The notes under the pieces: generated by a model | What the model saw: the letters and a program-made list of their open reading frames with translations, nothing else | The model's database searches: none | What the model was told of the DNA's origin: nothing | Shown here: one piece after another, positions 43,246 to 51,647 of the stretch | Layout of the letters: every line of letters starts with the position of its first letter | Numbering within the stretch: the first letter of the stretch is position 1 | Translations under genes and position numbers: made by a program | Assembly: GCF_008632125.1 (NCBI RefSeq) | Contig: NZ_VWRN01000072.1 | Span: 1 to 64,000, forward strand | Source: Cupriavidus cauae | GTDB lineage: Bacteria > Pseudomonadota > Gammaproteobacteria > Burkholderiales > Burkholderiaceae | Direction: 5' to 3' | Length of the DNA: 64,000 nt

Positions 43246-44691
43246 TTATTCGGGTTGTCCGCGCTCGCGCAGCAGATCGGCCAGGCTGCGCGCGGCCGGC
43301 CGCAGGGGCTCCCGGTGGTCGGTCCACCCCATCTGCCGCGATGGCGTGAAGGCCCGCAGCCGCGTCGCCGCCCAGCGGAACAGCCGATACAGGCGCGGAT
43401 GGGCGAACGCGCCGCGCCAGAAGCGCCAGATCAGCTGTTCGCCACGGCTGTAGCGCGCGCCCTGGCCGCGCAAGGGGTGCTGCACCGCCTCGTCGGGATT
43501 GCGGTTGGCCTCGGTGCGCAGCCGGATCAGCAACTGGGGAATCGGAATCCGCACCGGGCAAACCTCGCCGCAGGCGCCGCACAGGCTCGACGCGGTCGGC
43601 AGGTCGGCGGTGGCGTCCAGTCCCAGCAGATGCGGCGAGATGATCTTGCCGATCGGGCCCGGATAGGTCGTGCCGTAGGCGTGCCCGCCGATGCGGGTAT
43701 AGACCGGGCAGTGGTTCATGCAGGCGCCGCAGCGGATGCACTGCAGCGTCGCGCGCAGTTGCGCGTCGGCATAGGCCTGGGTGCGGCCGTTGTCGAGCAG
43801 CACCACGTGCATCTCGCGCGGGCCGTCGAGCTCGCCGGCGCGTCGCGGACCGGTGATCAGGTTGAAGTAGGTGGTGATCGCCTGGCCGGTGGCCGAGCGC
43901 GTCAGCAATGTGGCAAGCGGCACGATATGGTCCAGGCTCGCCACCACCTTCTCGATGCCCATGATCGCGATATGGACCGGCGGCACGGTGGTCGACAGCC
44001 GGCCGTTGCCCTCGTTTTCCACCAGCCACAGCGTGCCGGTATCGGCGGCGGCGAAGTTGACGCCGGACAGGCCGATATCGGCCTCGACGAAGGCGTGACG
44101 CAGCGCGCGGCGGCCGGTCTGGATCAGCGTGTCGACGTCCTCGGTGTAGGGCGTGTCGGGGATATGCTGCGCGAACAGCGCGGCGATATCGCCGCGCGTC
44201 TTGTGGATCGCCGGCATCACGATATGCGAGGGGCCTTCGCCGGCCAGCTGGACGATGTATTCGCCCATGTCCGACTCGAGGCTGCGGATGCCGCGCTCGG
44301 CCAGGTAATGGTTCAGCGCGATCTCCTCGCTGGCCATCGACTTGCCCTTGATCACGCTGCGGGCGCCGTGGCGCTCGGCAATGCCGGCGATGATCGCGTT
44401 GGCCTCGTCGGGGGTCTGTGCCCAATGGACCTGCACGCCCGCTTCGGTCAGCTTCGCTTCCAGTTGCTCCAGCAGCTGGGGCAGATGCGCCAGCGCGTGC
44501 TGGCGCACCGCCTCGCCGAGATCGCGCAGCGCCTGCAGCTCGTCGCCGTCGGGAAACTGGATCGCGCGCTTGTTCTGCAGGAAGTCCATCGCGCCGCGGA
44601 AGCTGCTGCGCAGCTTGGGGTCGTCGAGCGCCGCGCGCGAGCGCGCCTTGAAATCTGCGGAGGGGACGAAATGCATCGGGGTCGCGCTCAT
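43246..44691 (-). CDS. lutB: lactate utilization iron-sulfur protein LutB
   Basis: Encodes 481 residues from the ATG at 44691, which overlaps the lutC stop by four bases. The N-terminal DUF162-like domain ('VIKGKSMASEEIALNHYLAE', 'LWLVENEGNGRLSTTVPPVH') is followed by a 4Fe-4S ferredoxin part with CIRCGACMNHCPVY and CGACGEVCPV. LutB passes electrons from lactate oxidation within the LutABC complex. Confidence 0.95.
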   Translation of the reverse strand: MSATPMHFVPSADFKARSRAALDDPKLRSSFRGAMDFLQNKRAIQFPDGDELQALRDLGEAVRQHALAHLPQLLEQLEAKLTEAGVQVHWAQTPDEANAIIAGIAERHGARSVIKGKSMASEEIALNHYLAERGIRSLESDMGEYIVQLAGEGPSHIVMPAIHKTRGDIAALFAQHIPDTPYTEDVDTLIQTGRRALRHAFVEADIGLSGVNFAAADTGTLWLVENEGNGRLSTTVPPVHIAIMGIEKVVASLDHIVPLATLLTRSATGQAITTYFNLITGPRRAGELDGPREMHVVLLDNGRTQAYADAQLRATLQCIRCGACMNHCPVYTRIGGHAYGTTYPGPIGKIISPHLLGLDATADLPTASSLCGACGEVCPVRIPIPQLLIRLRTEANRNPDEAVQHPLRGQGARYSRGEQLIWRFWRGAFAHPRLYRLFRWAATRLRAFTPSRQMGWTDHREPLRPAARSLADLLRERGQPE

Positions 44692-45539
44692 GCGGATTCT
44701 CCCTGTGCCGGTACCGCGCCCGGTACCGCGCTCGATGGCGTGGCGGATACCGCGGCCGATAACGCGCTCGATACAGCGCCCGATACAGCGCCCGATACAG
44801 CGGCCGATACAGCGGCCGATGGCGCCTTGCCGGCGCGCTCGACGATCAGCACCCACAGCCGGCGCGGTCCATGCGCGCCATAGGCCAGCGTCTGCTGGAT
44901 GTCGGAGGTCTTCGACGGGCCGGACACCAGCACCAGGTTGGTCGGCATGCCGTCCTGCCAGCGTTCGGCGCGCATGGCCGCGTGCAGGTCGGCATGCAGC
45001 GTGTCGGCGTAGACCAGCGCCACATGCAGCGGCGGCACCAGCGAGACCGTGCGCGGTGCGCGCGCGTCGGGCACGAGCACGAGCGTGCCGGTGCCGGCGA
45101 TGCCGGAGCGCGCCACCGTGAAGCCGGCGTCGATGGTGTCGAACAGCTCGCGTTTCCAGTCTTCGATGGGGCGTTGATAGGCGACGGCTTCCACGGTAGA
45201 CGGGAGGGCGCGCGACAGCGCGGCGCCCTCGGGACCCTGGGAATCGAACAGCAGCCGGTGCACGCCATCGGCGGCCAGGCGCCCGGCGAGCAGCGCGGGC
45301 CAGCCGGCCTTGTCGGTGCGCCACACCTCGGCGTGGGCGGCCTGCAAGTTGACCTGCATCGCGTCCGTCAGCGTGGCGGCGTCCGCGGGCGCGTGCATCG
45401 CGCGCCGGACGTCGAAATGCGCATCGATGCGCCGGCTCAGCGTTGGCGCGGCGGCGTGGCCGTCGGCTGCGTTCGCTGCATCCGGCGCGGCGGCGCGCAG
45501 CCGTTCGAGAATGCGGGTGCGGGCGTCGTCGGCGTTCAT
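44688..45539 (-). CDS. lutC: lactate utilization protein LutC
   Basis: Encodes 283 residues. The LutC/YkgG (DUF162) core runs from 'MNADDARTRILERLRAAAPD' to 'PTNLVLVSGPSKTSDIQQTL AYGAHGPRRLWVLIVE'. After the core, a 50-residue Ala/Val/Ser tail (SAAVSAAVSGAVSGAVSSAL…) is encoded by 12-bp tandem units around 44735-44820; homologues usually end at the core. ATGA overlaps join it to lutA and lutB. Confidence 0.93.
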   Translation of the reverse strand: MNADDARTRILERLRAAAPDAANAADGHAAAPTLSRRIDAHFDVRRAMHAPADAATLTDAMQVNLQAAHAEVWRTDKAGWPALLAGRLAADGVHRLLFDSQGPEGAALSRALPSTVEAVAYQRPIEDWKRELFDTIDAGFTVARSGIAGTGTLVLVPDARAPRTVSLVPPLHVALVYADTLHADLHAAMRAERWQDGMPTNLVLVSGPSKTSDIQQTLAYGAHGPRRLWVLIVERAGKAPSAAVSAAVSGAVSGAVSSALSAAVSATPSSAVPGAVPAQGESA

Positions 45540-46489
45540 CGCTGTGGCTCCGTTCCGGCGATGGCCACATCCCGACCGCCGCCGCTGCCGCCGCTACCGC
45601 CGCTTCCTCTGCCGCCGCTTCCGCCGCCGATGCTGTCACGGCTGCCATCGTCACCGCTGTCACCGCTGCCATCGCCGCTGCCAAGGCGGCGCCACAGGAA
45701 CGTGGCCATGTGCTCGACCTTGAGCCCGAGCGCCTGCCGGCGCGCGGCGTGGCCGATATTGAGCAGGCAGCCGCAGTCGGCCGATACCAGCGTGTCGCAG
45801 CCGGTCGCGCAGGCCGAGCGGACTTTGTCCTGCACCATCGCCCCCGAAATGTCCGGATGCTTGAGCGAGAAGGTGCCGCCGAAACCGCAGCATTCGGACT
45901 CGCGCTCGTGTTCCAGCCGTGCGACGCCAGGCAACGCGTCGATCAGCTCGACCCCGTGCACGCGCGTTCCCATCTCCCGGCGGGCCGCGCAGGAGGTATG
46001 CAGCACCACGGTTTCGGGTCGGGCGGATCCGGAGCCCGAGTCCGACCCCGACCCCGATCTGGACTTCGACCCCGAGGCCGCCGCAGCGGGAAAGCGGACC
46101 TTCAGTACGCGCAGCAGGAACTCGCTCAGTTCGTACACGCGCTCGGCCAGCGCGCGCGCCTTCGGCCCGGCGACGGCGTCGTCCTCGAACAGCCTGGGCC
46201 AGTGATGGCGCATCATGCCGGCGCAGGAGCCGGAGGGCACCACGATCGGCCAGGGCTGTGCGAACAGGTCCAGCTGCGCGCGTGCGACGGCGCGCGCCTG
46301 CTCGGGGTTGCCGCTGCTGTAGGCCGGCTGGCCGCAGCAGCTCTGCCCGCGCGGGAAATGCACGGTCAGCCCTTCGCGCTCGAGCAGGCGGACCGCATCC
46401 AGGCCGGCTTGCGGCACGAACAGGTCGACCAGGCAGGTCGCGAACAGGTACACCTCGGCGGGGGCCTCGGGGTATTGCCTCGGAATCAT
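45536..46489 (-). CDS. lutA: lactate utilization protein LutA (CCG-domain Fe-S protein), with low-complexity insertions
   Basis: Encodes 317 residues from the ATG at 46489. Two cysteine-rich CCG domains are present: 'YLFATCLVDLFVPQAGLDAV' with 'RGQSCCGQPAYSSGN', and 'VVLHTSCAARREMG' with 'ESECCGFGGTFSLKHPDISG'. LutA homologues are near 240 residues; this one carries an internal Gly/Ser block (about 135-150) and a 50-residue Gly/Ser/Asp tail after 'KVEHMATFLW'. It is the first gene of lutA-C-B-lldP. A GntR operator lies about 180 bases upstream. Confidence 0.93.
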   Translation of the reverse strand: MIPRQYPEAPAEVYLFATCLVDLFVPQAGLDAVRLLEREGLTVHFPRGQSCCGQPAYSSGNPEQARAVARAQLDLFAQPWPIVVPSGSCAGMMRHHWPRLFEDDAVAGPKARALAERVYELSEFLLRVLKVRFPAAAASGSKSRSGSGSDSGSGSARPETVVLHTSCAARREMGTRVHGVELIDALPGVARLEHERESECCGFGGTFSLKHPDISGAMVQDKVRSACATGCDTLVSADCGCLLNIGHAARRQALGLKVEHMATFLWRRLGSGDGSGDSGDDGSRDSIGGGSGGRGSGGSGGSGGGRDVAIAGTEPQR

Positions 46490-46666
46490 GTCTCGCTCCG
46501 GAGATGGCCCGCCTGCAATGGCGGGCTCGATGCGTGGTGCTGGGGACGTCGTCATGCGTCTGATGGCGGGCGCGATGGGGCGCAATGGGTGGGACCGGGG
46601 CGCGATCGGGCACCGCAAGGCGCGTCCGCTTCGGCGGCATAATTCCCGCTGCGGCGACAAGGTTCA

Positions 46667-46683
46667 AATTGGTTGGACCAGTT
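46667..46683. promoter_or_regulatory. GntR/FadR-type operator (PdhR/LldR-like) between lutA and gntR
   Basis: AATTGGTTGGACCAGTT fits the AATTGGTNNNACCAATT pattern of PdhR and lactate-responsive FadR-subfamily regulators with one mismatch. It lies between divergent lutA and the GntR gene at 46787, so one site may control both. Confidence 0.75.
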
Positions 46684-46786
46684 GGCGAACCGGGCGGCAA
46701 GCAGGGTGGCGGACCAGGTGGCCAGCCCCGGTGGCGGGCCGGTCGGCGGACCAGCACGTGGCATGGCGATGCGAAGGGAGAAAACG

Positions 46787-47488
46787 ATGGCGGCAGGCAT
46801 GCGCGAGCGCGGCCGGGTGGAAGAGGTGATGCGCAAGGTCGAGACCGCGCTGCTGGACGGCACGTGGCCGGCCGGTACGCGCCTGCCGGCCGAGCGCGTC
46901 CTGGCCGAGACCTACGGCGTGGCTCGCAATACGGTGCGCGAGGCCACCCAGCGGCTGGCCGCGCGCGGCCTGCTGCAGAGCCGGCGCGGCGCCGGCGTGT
47001 TCGTCACCGAGCAGCTGCGCAGCGGCATCGCCTCGCCGTGGCGCCAGCTGGTGGCCGATCATCCGGCGCTGCGCGAGGACATCCTCGAATTTCGCCGCGT
47101 GCTGGAAGGCGCCACCGCCTATTTCGCCGCGCTGCGCGCCGACACGCAGGATCTGCGGCGGATCCGCGCGCTGTTGGACCAGTTGGAGCGAGCCCGAGGC
47201 CGCGACGACAAGCAGGCGGAGGCGGATGCCGACGCCAAGCTGCACGAGGCGATCGCGCTGGCCTCGCACAACACGATGTTCCTGCACCTGCATACCAGCG
47301 TGATCGGCATGCTGCGCGAGCACATCACGACCAATGGCACCGGCCTGCGCGAGCAGGACCCGGAGGCCTCCGAACAACTGCTGCTGCAGCATCGGACGTT
47401 GTGCGCGGCGATCCTGGCGCGGCGTCCGGAAGAGGCGCGCACGGCGATGCAGGCGCATATCGATTACGTGCGAAGCCGGGCGGAGTAA
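46787..47488 (+). CDS. GntR-family (FadR subfamily) regulator of lactate genes
   Basis: Encodes 233 residues from ATG 46787, chosen for AAGGGAGA upstream; the frame is open further upstream without a better site. The HTH is 'VEEVMRKVETALLDGTWPAG TRLPAERVLAETYGVARNTV', and the C-terminal FCD domain has the metal-binding His pattern (KLHEAIALASHNTMFLHLHT, QAHIDYV). Its place next to lutABC-lldP and an operator of the right type identify it as an LldR-like lactate sensor. Confidence 0.92.
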   Translation: MAAGMRERGRVEEVMRKVETALLDGTWPAGTRLPAERVLAETYGVARNTVREATQRLAARGLLQSRRGAGVFVTEQLRSGIASPWRQLVADHPALREDILEFRRVLEGATAYFAALRADTQDLRRIRALLDQLERARGRDDKQAEADADAKLHEAIALASHNTMFLHLHTSVIGMLREHITTNGTGLREQDPEASEQLLLQHRTLCAAILARRPEEARTAMQAHIDYVRSRAE

Positions 47489-47568
47489 CGGCGAGGACCA
47501 GGGAAGCGACGCGCTTTCTTCGGTATTTTGGAGTCGGATGCCTCCCCCGGGAAAACCTTCGCGAACGT

Positions 47569-47585
47569 ACGCAGAAACGGGTACG
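47569..47585 (+). repeat. dispersed repeat, copy 2 (17-bp core)
   Basis: ACGCAGAAACGGGTACG, the same 17-bp core as at 47703-47719 and, on the other strand, near 16610-16626. Confidence 0.8.
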
Positions 47586-47699
47586 GTCACACCTGCTGAA
47601 CGGGCGGATCGCCCTACGGTGGGACGCTCAAACGAGCCGCGGGAGCCGTCACAACCCCGGAAATCCAGCCCATGGTCGGGTCGCCGAGCCAGCAATAGC

Positions 47700-47720
47700 G
47701 GCACGCAGAAACGGGTACGC
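47700..47720 (+). repeat. dispersed 21-bp repeat, copy 3
   Basis: Identical over 21 bp to the minus strand of 16608-16628, 31 kb away. Both copies are intergenic. Confidence 0.8.
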
Positions 47721-47807
47721 CTTGCGCCCAGCCACCCCGCGATATGCCCCTCCCCCCGCTCCCGTAACGTTTGCGCGCTATATTGCGGACCAGGGGCCCC
47801 GCCATCG

Positions 47808-47857
47808 CGCCAAGCCGCGTCAAGCCACGCCAAGCCGCGTCAAGCTACGCCAAGCTG
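47808..47857 (+). repeat. five degenerate 10-bp units (CGCCAAGCCG)
   Basis: CGCCAAGCCG, CGTCAAGCCA, CGCCAAGCCG, CGTCAAGCTA and CGCCAAGCTG are adjacent, ending 38 bases before the eutB ATG. Confidence 0.85.
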
Positions 47858-47895
47858 CGCGATGACCGGGCCACCACTCCTTGCCGGGGGAACAG

Positions 47896-49278
47896 ATGGC
47901 GTTCACTGAAACGATCGGCGCGCGGCGCTATGCGTTCGCGGACCTGAAGACCCTGCTGGCCAAGGCCAGCCCGGCCCGCTCGGGCGACCAGCTGGCCGGC
48001 CTCGCGGCCGACACCGAGGAAGAACGGATGGCCGCGCGCATGGTGCTGGCCGACCTGCCGCTGTCGCGCTTCCTGAACGAGGCGCTGATTCCCTATGAAA
48101 GCGACGAGGTCACGCGCCTGATCGTCGATCGCCACGACGCCGATGCCTTCGCCGAGATCGCCGCGCTGACGGTCGGCGAATTCCGCAACTGGCTGCTGCT
48201 GCATGAGACCGACGGCACGGTGCTGGCGCGGGTGGCGCCGGGCATCACGCCGGAGATGGCGGCGGCGGTCAGCAAGCTGATGCGCAACCAGGACCTGATC
48301 GCGGTGGCCCGCAAATGCCGCGTGGTCACGCGCTTTCGCGACACGATCGGGCTGCCGGGCCGGCTGTCGGTGCGCTTGCAGCCGAACCATCCGACCGACG
48401 ACCCCAAGGGGATCGCCGCATCGATCATCGATGGCCTGTTCTACGGTTGCGGCGACGCCACCATCGGCATCAATCCCGCCGGCGACAACCTGGCGTCGAT
48501 CGTGGCCCTGCTGCGGCTGATCGACGAGCTGCGCGAGCGGCACGGCGTGCCGACGCAATCGTGCGTGCTGACCCATGTCACCAACACGCTGCGCGCGATC
48601 GAGCAGGGCGCGCCGGTGGACCTGGTGTTCCAGTCGATCGCCGGCAGCGAACAGGCCAACGCCAGCTTCGGCATCGACCTGGCGCTGCTGGCCGAAGCCC
48701 GCGCCGCCGCGCTGTCGCTCGGGCGTGGCACGGTTGGCGACAACCTGATGTACTTCGAGACCGGGCAGGGCAGCGCGCTGTCGGCCAACGCCCACCACGG
48801 CGTCGACCAGCAGACCATGGAGGCGCGGGCGTACGCGGTGGCGCGCGCGTTCTCGCCGCTGCTGGTCAATACCGTGGTCGGCTTCATCGGGCCGGAGTAC
48901 CTGTACGACGGCAAGCAGATCGTGCGCGCGGGGTTGGAGGACCATTTCTGCGGCAAGCTGCTCGGTGTGCCGATGGGCTGCGACATCTGCTACACCAACC
49001 ACGCCGAGGCCGATCAGGACGACATGGACACGCTGCTGACGCTGTTCGGCGTGGCCGGCGTCAACTTCATCATGGGCGTGCCGGGCGCGGACGACATCAT
49101 GCTGAACTACCAGAGCACCGCCTTCCACGACGCGCTGTATCTGCGCGAGACGCTGGGCCTGGCGCCGGCGCCGGAGTTCGAGGCATGGCTGCAGCGCACG
49201 GGCATCCTCGGCGACGACGGCAGGCTGGTCGAGCCGGCCGAGCGCCAGCCGCTGCTGCAACTGGCGCACGACCTGTAA
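47896..49278 (+). CDS. eutB: ethanolamine ammonia-lyase large subunit
   Basis: Encodes 460 residues from ATG 47896. Motifs of EutB are continuous: 'RLSVRLQPNHPTDDPKGIAA', 'DGLFYGCGDATIGINPAGDN', 'LVFQSIAGSEQANASFGIDL', 'YFETGQGSALSANAHHGVDQ' and 'DHFCGKLLGVPMGCDICYTN HAEADQDDMD'. With EutC and adenosylcobalamin it splits ethanolamine to acetaldehyde and ammonia. No microcompartment, permease or regulator gene is in the window; the short eutBC form is usual in Burkholderiales. Confidence 0.96.
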   Translation: MAFTETIGARRYAFADLKTLLAKASPARSGDQLAGLAADTEEERMAARMVLADLPLSRFLNEALIPYESDEVTRLIVDRHDADAFAEIAALTVGEFRNWLLLHETDGTVLARVAPGITPEMAAAVSKLMRNQDLIAVARKCRVVTRFRDTIGLPGRLSVRLQPNHPTDDPKGIAASIIDGLFYGCGDATIGINPAGDNLASIVALLRLIDELRERHGVPTQSCVLTHVTNTLRAIEQGAPVDLVFQSIAGSEQANASFGIDLALLAEARAAALSLGRGTVGDNLMYFETGQGSALSANAHHGVDQQTMEARAYAVARAFSPLLVNTVVGFIGPEYLYDGKQIVRAGLEDHFCGKLLGVPMGCDICYTNHAEADQDDMDTLLTLFGVAGVNFIMGVPGADDIMLNYQSTAFHDALYLRETLGLAPAPEFEAWLQRTGILGDDGRLVEPAERQPLLQLAHDL

Positions 49279-49296
49279 CCGCTCCGGGAGCCAACG

Positions 49297-50082
49297 ATGC
49301 CTTCGAACCTTGCTCCGCCGCATCCCTGGCAACGGTTGCGCCAGTTCACCTCGGCGCGCATCGCGCTCGGGCGGGCGGGGCACAGCCAGCCCACCGATGC
49401 GGTGCTCGCGTTCGGCCTCGCCCATGCGCAGGCGCGCGACGCGGTGCACCAGCCGCTGTCGTGCGAGGCCGTCGAGGCGGCGCTGGACGAGGCCGGGTTT
49501 GCCAACCTGCGGGTCCACAGTGCCGCGGCGGATCGCGCGCAGTATCTGCGCCGCCCGGATCTGGGCCGCCGGCTGGACGGGGACAGTCGCGAGCGGCTGC
49601 GCCAGGCGGCGGGGGAGCCGTGCGACGTCGCCTTCGTGATCGCCGACGGCCTGTCGTCACAGGCGGCGCAGCGTCATGCGGTGCCGGTGCTGAGCTTGGT
49701 ACGGGAGCGGCTGCCCGACTGGCGGATCGGTCCGGTCGCGATCGCCGAGCAGTCGCGCGTCGCCCTCGGCGACGAGATCGGCGAGCTGTTGCGCGCGCGC
49801 CAGGTCGTGATGCTGATCGGCGAACGCCCCGGGCTCAGCTCGCCGGACAGCCTCGGCATCTACCTGACCTACGATCCGCACCCCGGGCGCACCGACGCGC
49901 AGCGCAACTGCATCTCCAACGTGCGGCCCGAGGGACTGTCCTACCAGCAGGCGGCCGATCGGCTGGCGTGGCTGCTGCGCGGCGCGCTCGCGCTCGGCTG
50001 CAGCGGCGTGCGGCTCAAGGAGGACAGCGGCGACCTGGGCCAGAACGAGGCCGCCGCCCTCAGGTCACCGGCGCCGGATTGA
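49297..50082 (+). CDS. eutC: ethanolamine ammonia-lyase small subunit
   Basis: Encodes 261 residues. Motifs: 'FTSARIALGRAGHSQPTDAV LAFGLAHAQARDAVH', 'DVAFVIADGLSSQAAQRHAV' and 'ERPGLSSPDSLGIYLTYDPH ... RTDAQRNCISNVRPEGLSY'. It lies 18 bases after eutB. Its 3' end overlaps the end of the converging galactarate dehydratase gene by 23 bases (50060-50082), so no space exists for a conventional terminator. Confidence 0.95.
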   Translation: MPSNLAPPHPWQRLRQFTSARIALGRAGHSQPTDAVLAFGLAHAQARDAVHQPLSCEAVEAALDEAGFANLRVHSAAADRAQYLRRPDLGRRLDGDSRERLRQAAGEPCDVAFVIADGLSSQAAQRHAVPVLSLVRERLPDWRIGPVAIAEQSRVALGDEIGELLRARQVVMLIGERPGLSSPDSLGIYLTYDPHPGRTDAQRNCISNVRPEGLSYQQAADRLAWLLRGALALGCSGVRLKEDSGDLGQNEAAALRSPAPD

Positions 50083-51625
50083 ACAGCACCAGCGCGTTCT
50101 GCAGCTTCCACTGCTCGGCATACGATTTGCGGCCGCTGGCGATGTCCAGCATCGCGCGGAACAGCTGCCAGCCCACCTCTTCGATGGTGGCCTCGCCGGT
50201 GGCGATGCGGCCGGCGTCGATGTCCATCAGGTCGTGCCAGCGGCGTGCCAGATCGCTGCGCGTGGCGACCTTGATCACCGGGACTTCGGCCAGTCCGTAC
50301 GGTGTGCCGCGTCCGGTGGTGAACACATGCAGGTTCATGCCGGCGGCCAGCTGCAGCGTGCCGCAGATGAAGTCGCTGGCCGGCGTCGCCGCATAGAGCA
50401 GGCCCTTCTGCGTGGCCTTCTCGCCGGGGGCCACCACGCCGTGGATCGGCCCGGTACCCGACTTGACGATCGAGCCCATCGCCTTCTCGACGATGTTCGA
50501 CAGGCCGCCCTTCTTGTTGCCCGGCGTGGTGTTGGCGCTGCGGTCGACGCGGCCCTTGCTGAGGTAATGGTCGTACCACGCCATCTGCTCGATCATCGCC
50601 TGCGCGACCTCGGGCGTGGCGGCGCGCGCGGTCAGCTGGTCGATGCCGTCGCGCACCTCGGTGACCTCGGAGAACATCACGGTGGCGCCGGCCCGCACCA
50701 GCAGGTCGGTGGCGAAGCCGACCGCGGGATTGGCCGTGACGCCGGAGAACGCATCGCTGCCGCCGCACTGCACGCCAACGACCAGGTCCGACGCCGGGCA
50801 GGTCTCGCGCCGACGCGCGTTCAGCCGTTGCAGATGGCGCTCGGCCGTCTCCAGGATCGAATCGATCATCGAGCCGAAGCCGACATGGCGCTCGTCCTGC
50901 AGGCACACCACATCGGGCGCGCCGCCCTCGACCTGCAGCGGTATCGTGCCGGCCTCGATCAGGCGCGCCGGCTGCAGCTTCTCGCAGCCCAGGCTGACGA
51001 TCATCACTTCGCCGCCGAAGTTCGGATTGAGCGCGAGGTTGCGGATCGTGCGGATCGGGATGACCGCATCGGGCGCGTCGATGGCCACGCCGCAGCCATA
51101 ACCGTGCTCGAGCGCGACGACGTCGTCGACGTTCGGATAGCGCGGCAGCAGCTCGGCCTTGATCCGGCGCACGGCGAAGTCGACCACGCCGGCCACGCAC
51201 TGCACCGTGGTCGTGATGGCGAGGATGTTGCGCGTGCCGACCGAGCCGTCGGCGTTGCGGTAGCCCTGGAAGGTGTAGCCCTCCAGCGGCGGCAGCGCGG
51301 GCGGCACGCGATTGGCGATCGGCAGCGCATCAAGCTCGGGCGCGGACGGCATCCGCAGCACGCGCTCGTTGACCCAGCTGCCGCGCGGCAGCGGCTTGAC
51401 CGTGTAGCCGATGACGACGTTGTAGCGCAGCACCGGCGCGCCCTCGTCGAGATCGACCAGCGCGACCTTGTGGCCCTGCGGCACGTTTTCGACCAGTTGC
51501 ACCCCGCACGGGAAGGTAGCGCCGGCCGGCAGGCCGCCGTCGTTGGCGACGATGGCGACGTTGTCGGCCTCGTGCATGCGGATATAGAGCGGTTGGCCGG
51601 GGCCGCGGCTCGCCGTTTGCATCAT
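50060..51625 (-). CDS. garD: galactarate dehydratase, UxaA/GarD family
   Basis: Encodes 521 residues, near the 523 of E. coli GarD. An SAF domain ('IRMHEADNVAIVANDGGLPA') is followed by the UxaA core ('GYRNADGSVGTRNILAITTT VQCVAGV', 'VALEHGYGCGVAIDAPDAVI', 'GVQCGGSDAFSGVTANPAVG', 'TTPGNKKGGLSNIVEKAMGS'). It dehydrates galactarate, or a related aldarate, to 5-keto-4-deoxyglucarate with iron. It is the third gene of a LacI-controlled line with a Bug protein and an unrelated enolase-fold galactarate dehydratase. Confidence 0.92.
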   Translation of the reverse strand: MMQTASRGPGQPLYIRMHEADNVAIVANDGGLPAGATFPCGVQLVENVPQGHKVALVDLDEGAPVLRYNVVIGYTVKPLPRGSWVNERVLRMPSAPELDALPIANRVPPALPPLEGYTFQGYRNADGSVGTRNILAITTTVQCVAGVVDFAVRRIKAELLPRYPNVDDVVALEHGYGCGVAIDAPDAVIPIRTIRNLALNPNFGGEVMIVSLGCEKLQPARLIEAGTIPLQVEGGAPDVVCLQDERHVGFGSMIDSILETAERHLQRLNARRRETCPASDLVVGVQCGGSDAFSGVTANPAVGFATDLLVRAGATVMFSEVTEVRDGIDQLTARAATPEVAQAMIEQMAWYDHYLSKGRVDRSANTTPGNKKGGLSNIVEKAMGSIVKSGTGPIHGVVAPGEKATQKGLLYAATPASDFICGTLQLAAGMNLHVFTTGRGTPYGLAEVPVIKVATRSDLARRWHDLMDIDAGRIATGEATIEEVGWQLFRAMLDIASGRKSYAEQWKLQNALVLFNPAPVT

Positions 51626-51647
51626 GAGTGGTTCTCCTGTGCCGCCG

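Larger units (their letters stand above)
47489..47895 (+). other. gene-free repeat-containing interval before eutB
   Basis: This 407-bp gap holds two copies of the dispersed repeat (47569-47585 and 47700-47720) and a degenerate 10-bp array (47808-47857). No gene is supported on either strand. Confidence 0.6.

Noticed and set aside
41222..44425. 1067-codon minus-strand open frame and other very long antisense frames (e.g. 6969-9473, 14892-17567, 32851-34731, 34736-37090)
   Set aside because: They overlap well-supported genes in another frame, read as Arg/Gly/Ala-rich sequence without family motifs, and are expected in DNA with GC-rich third codon positions.
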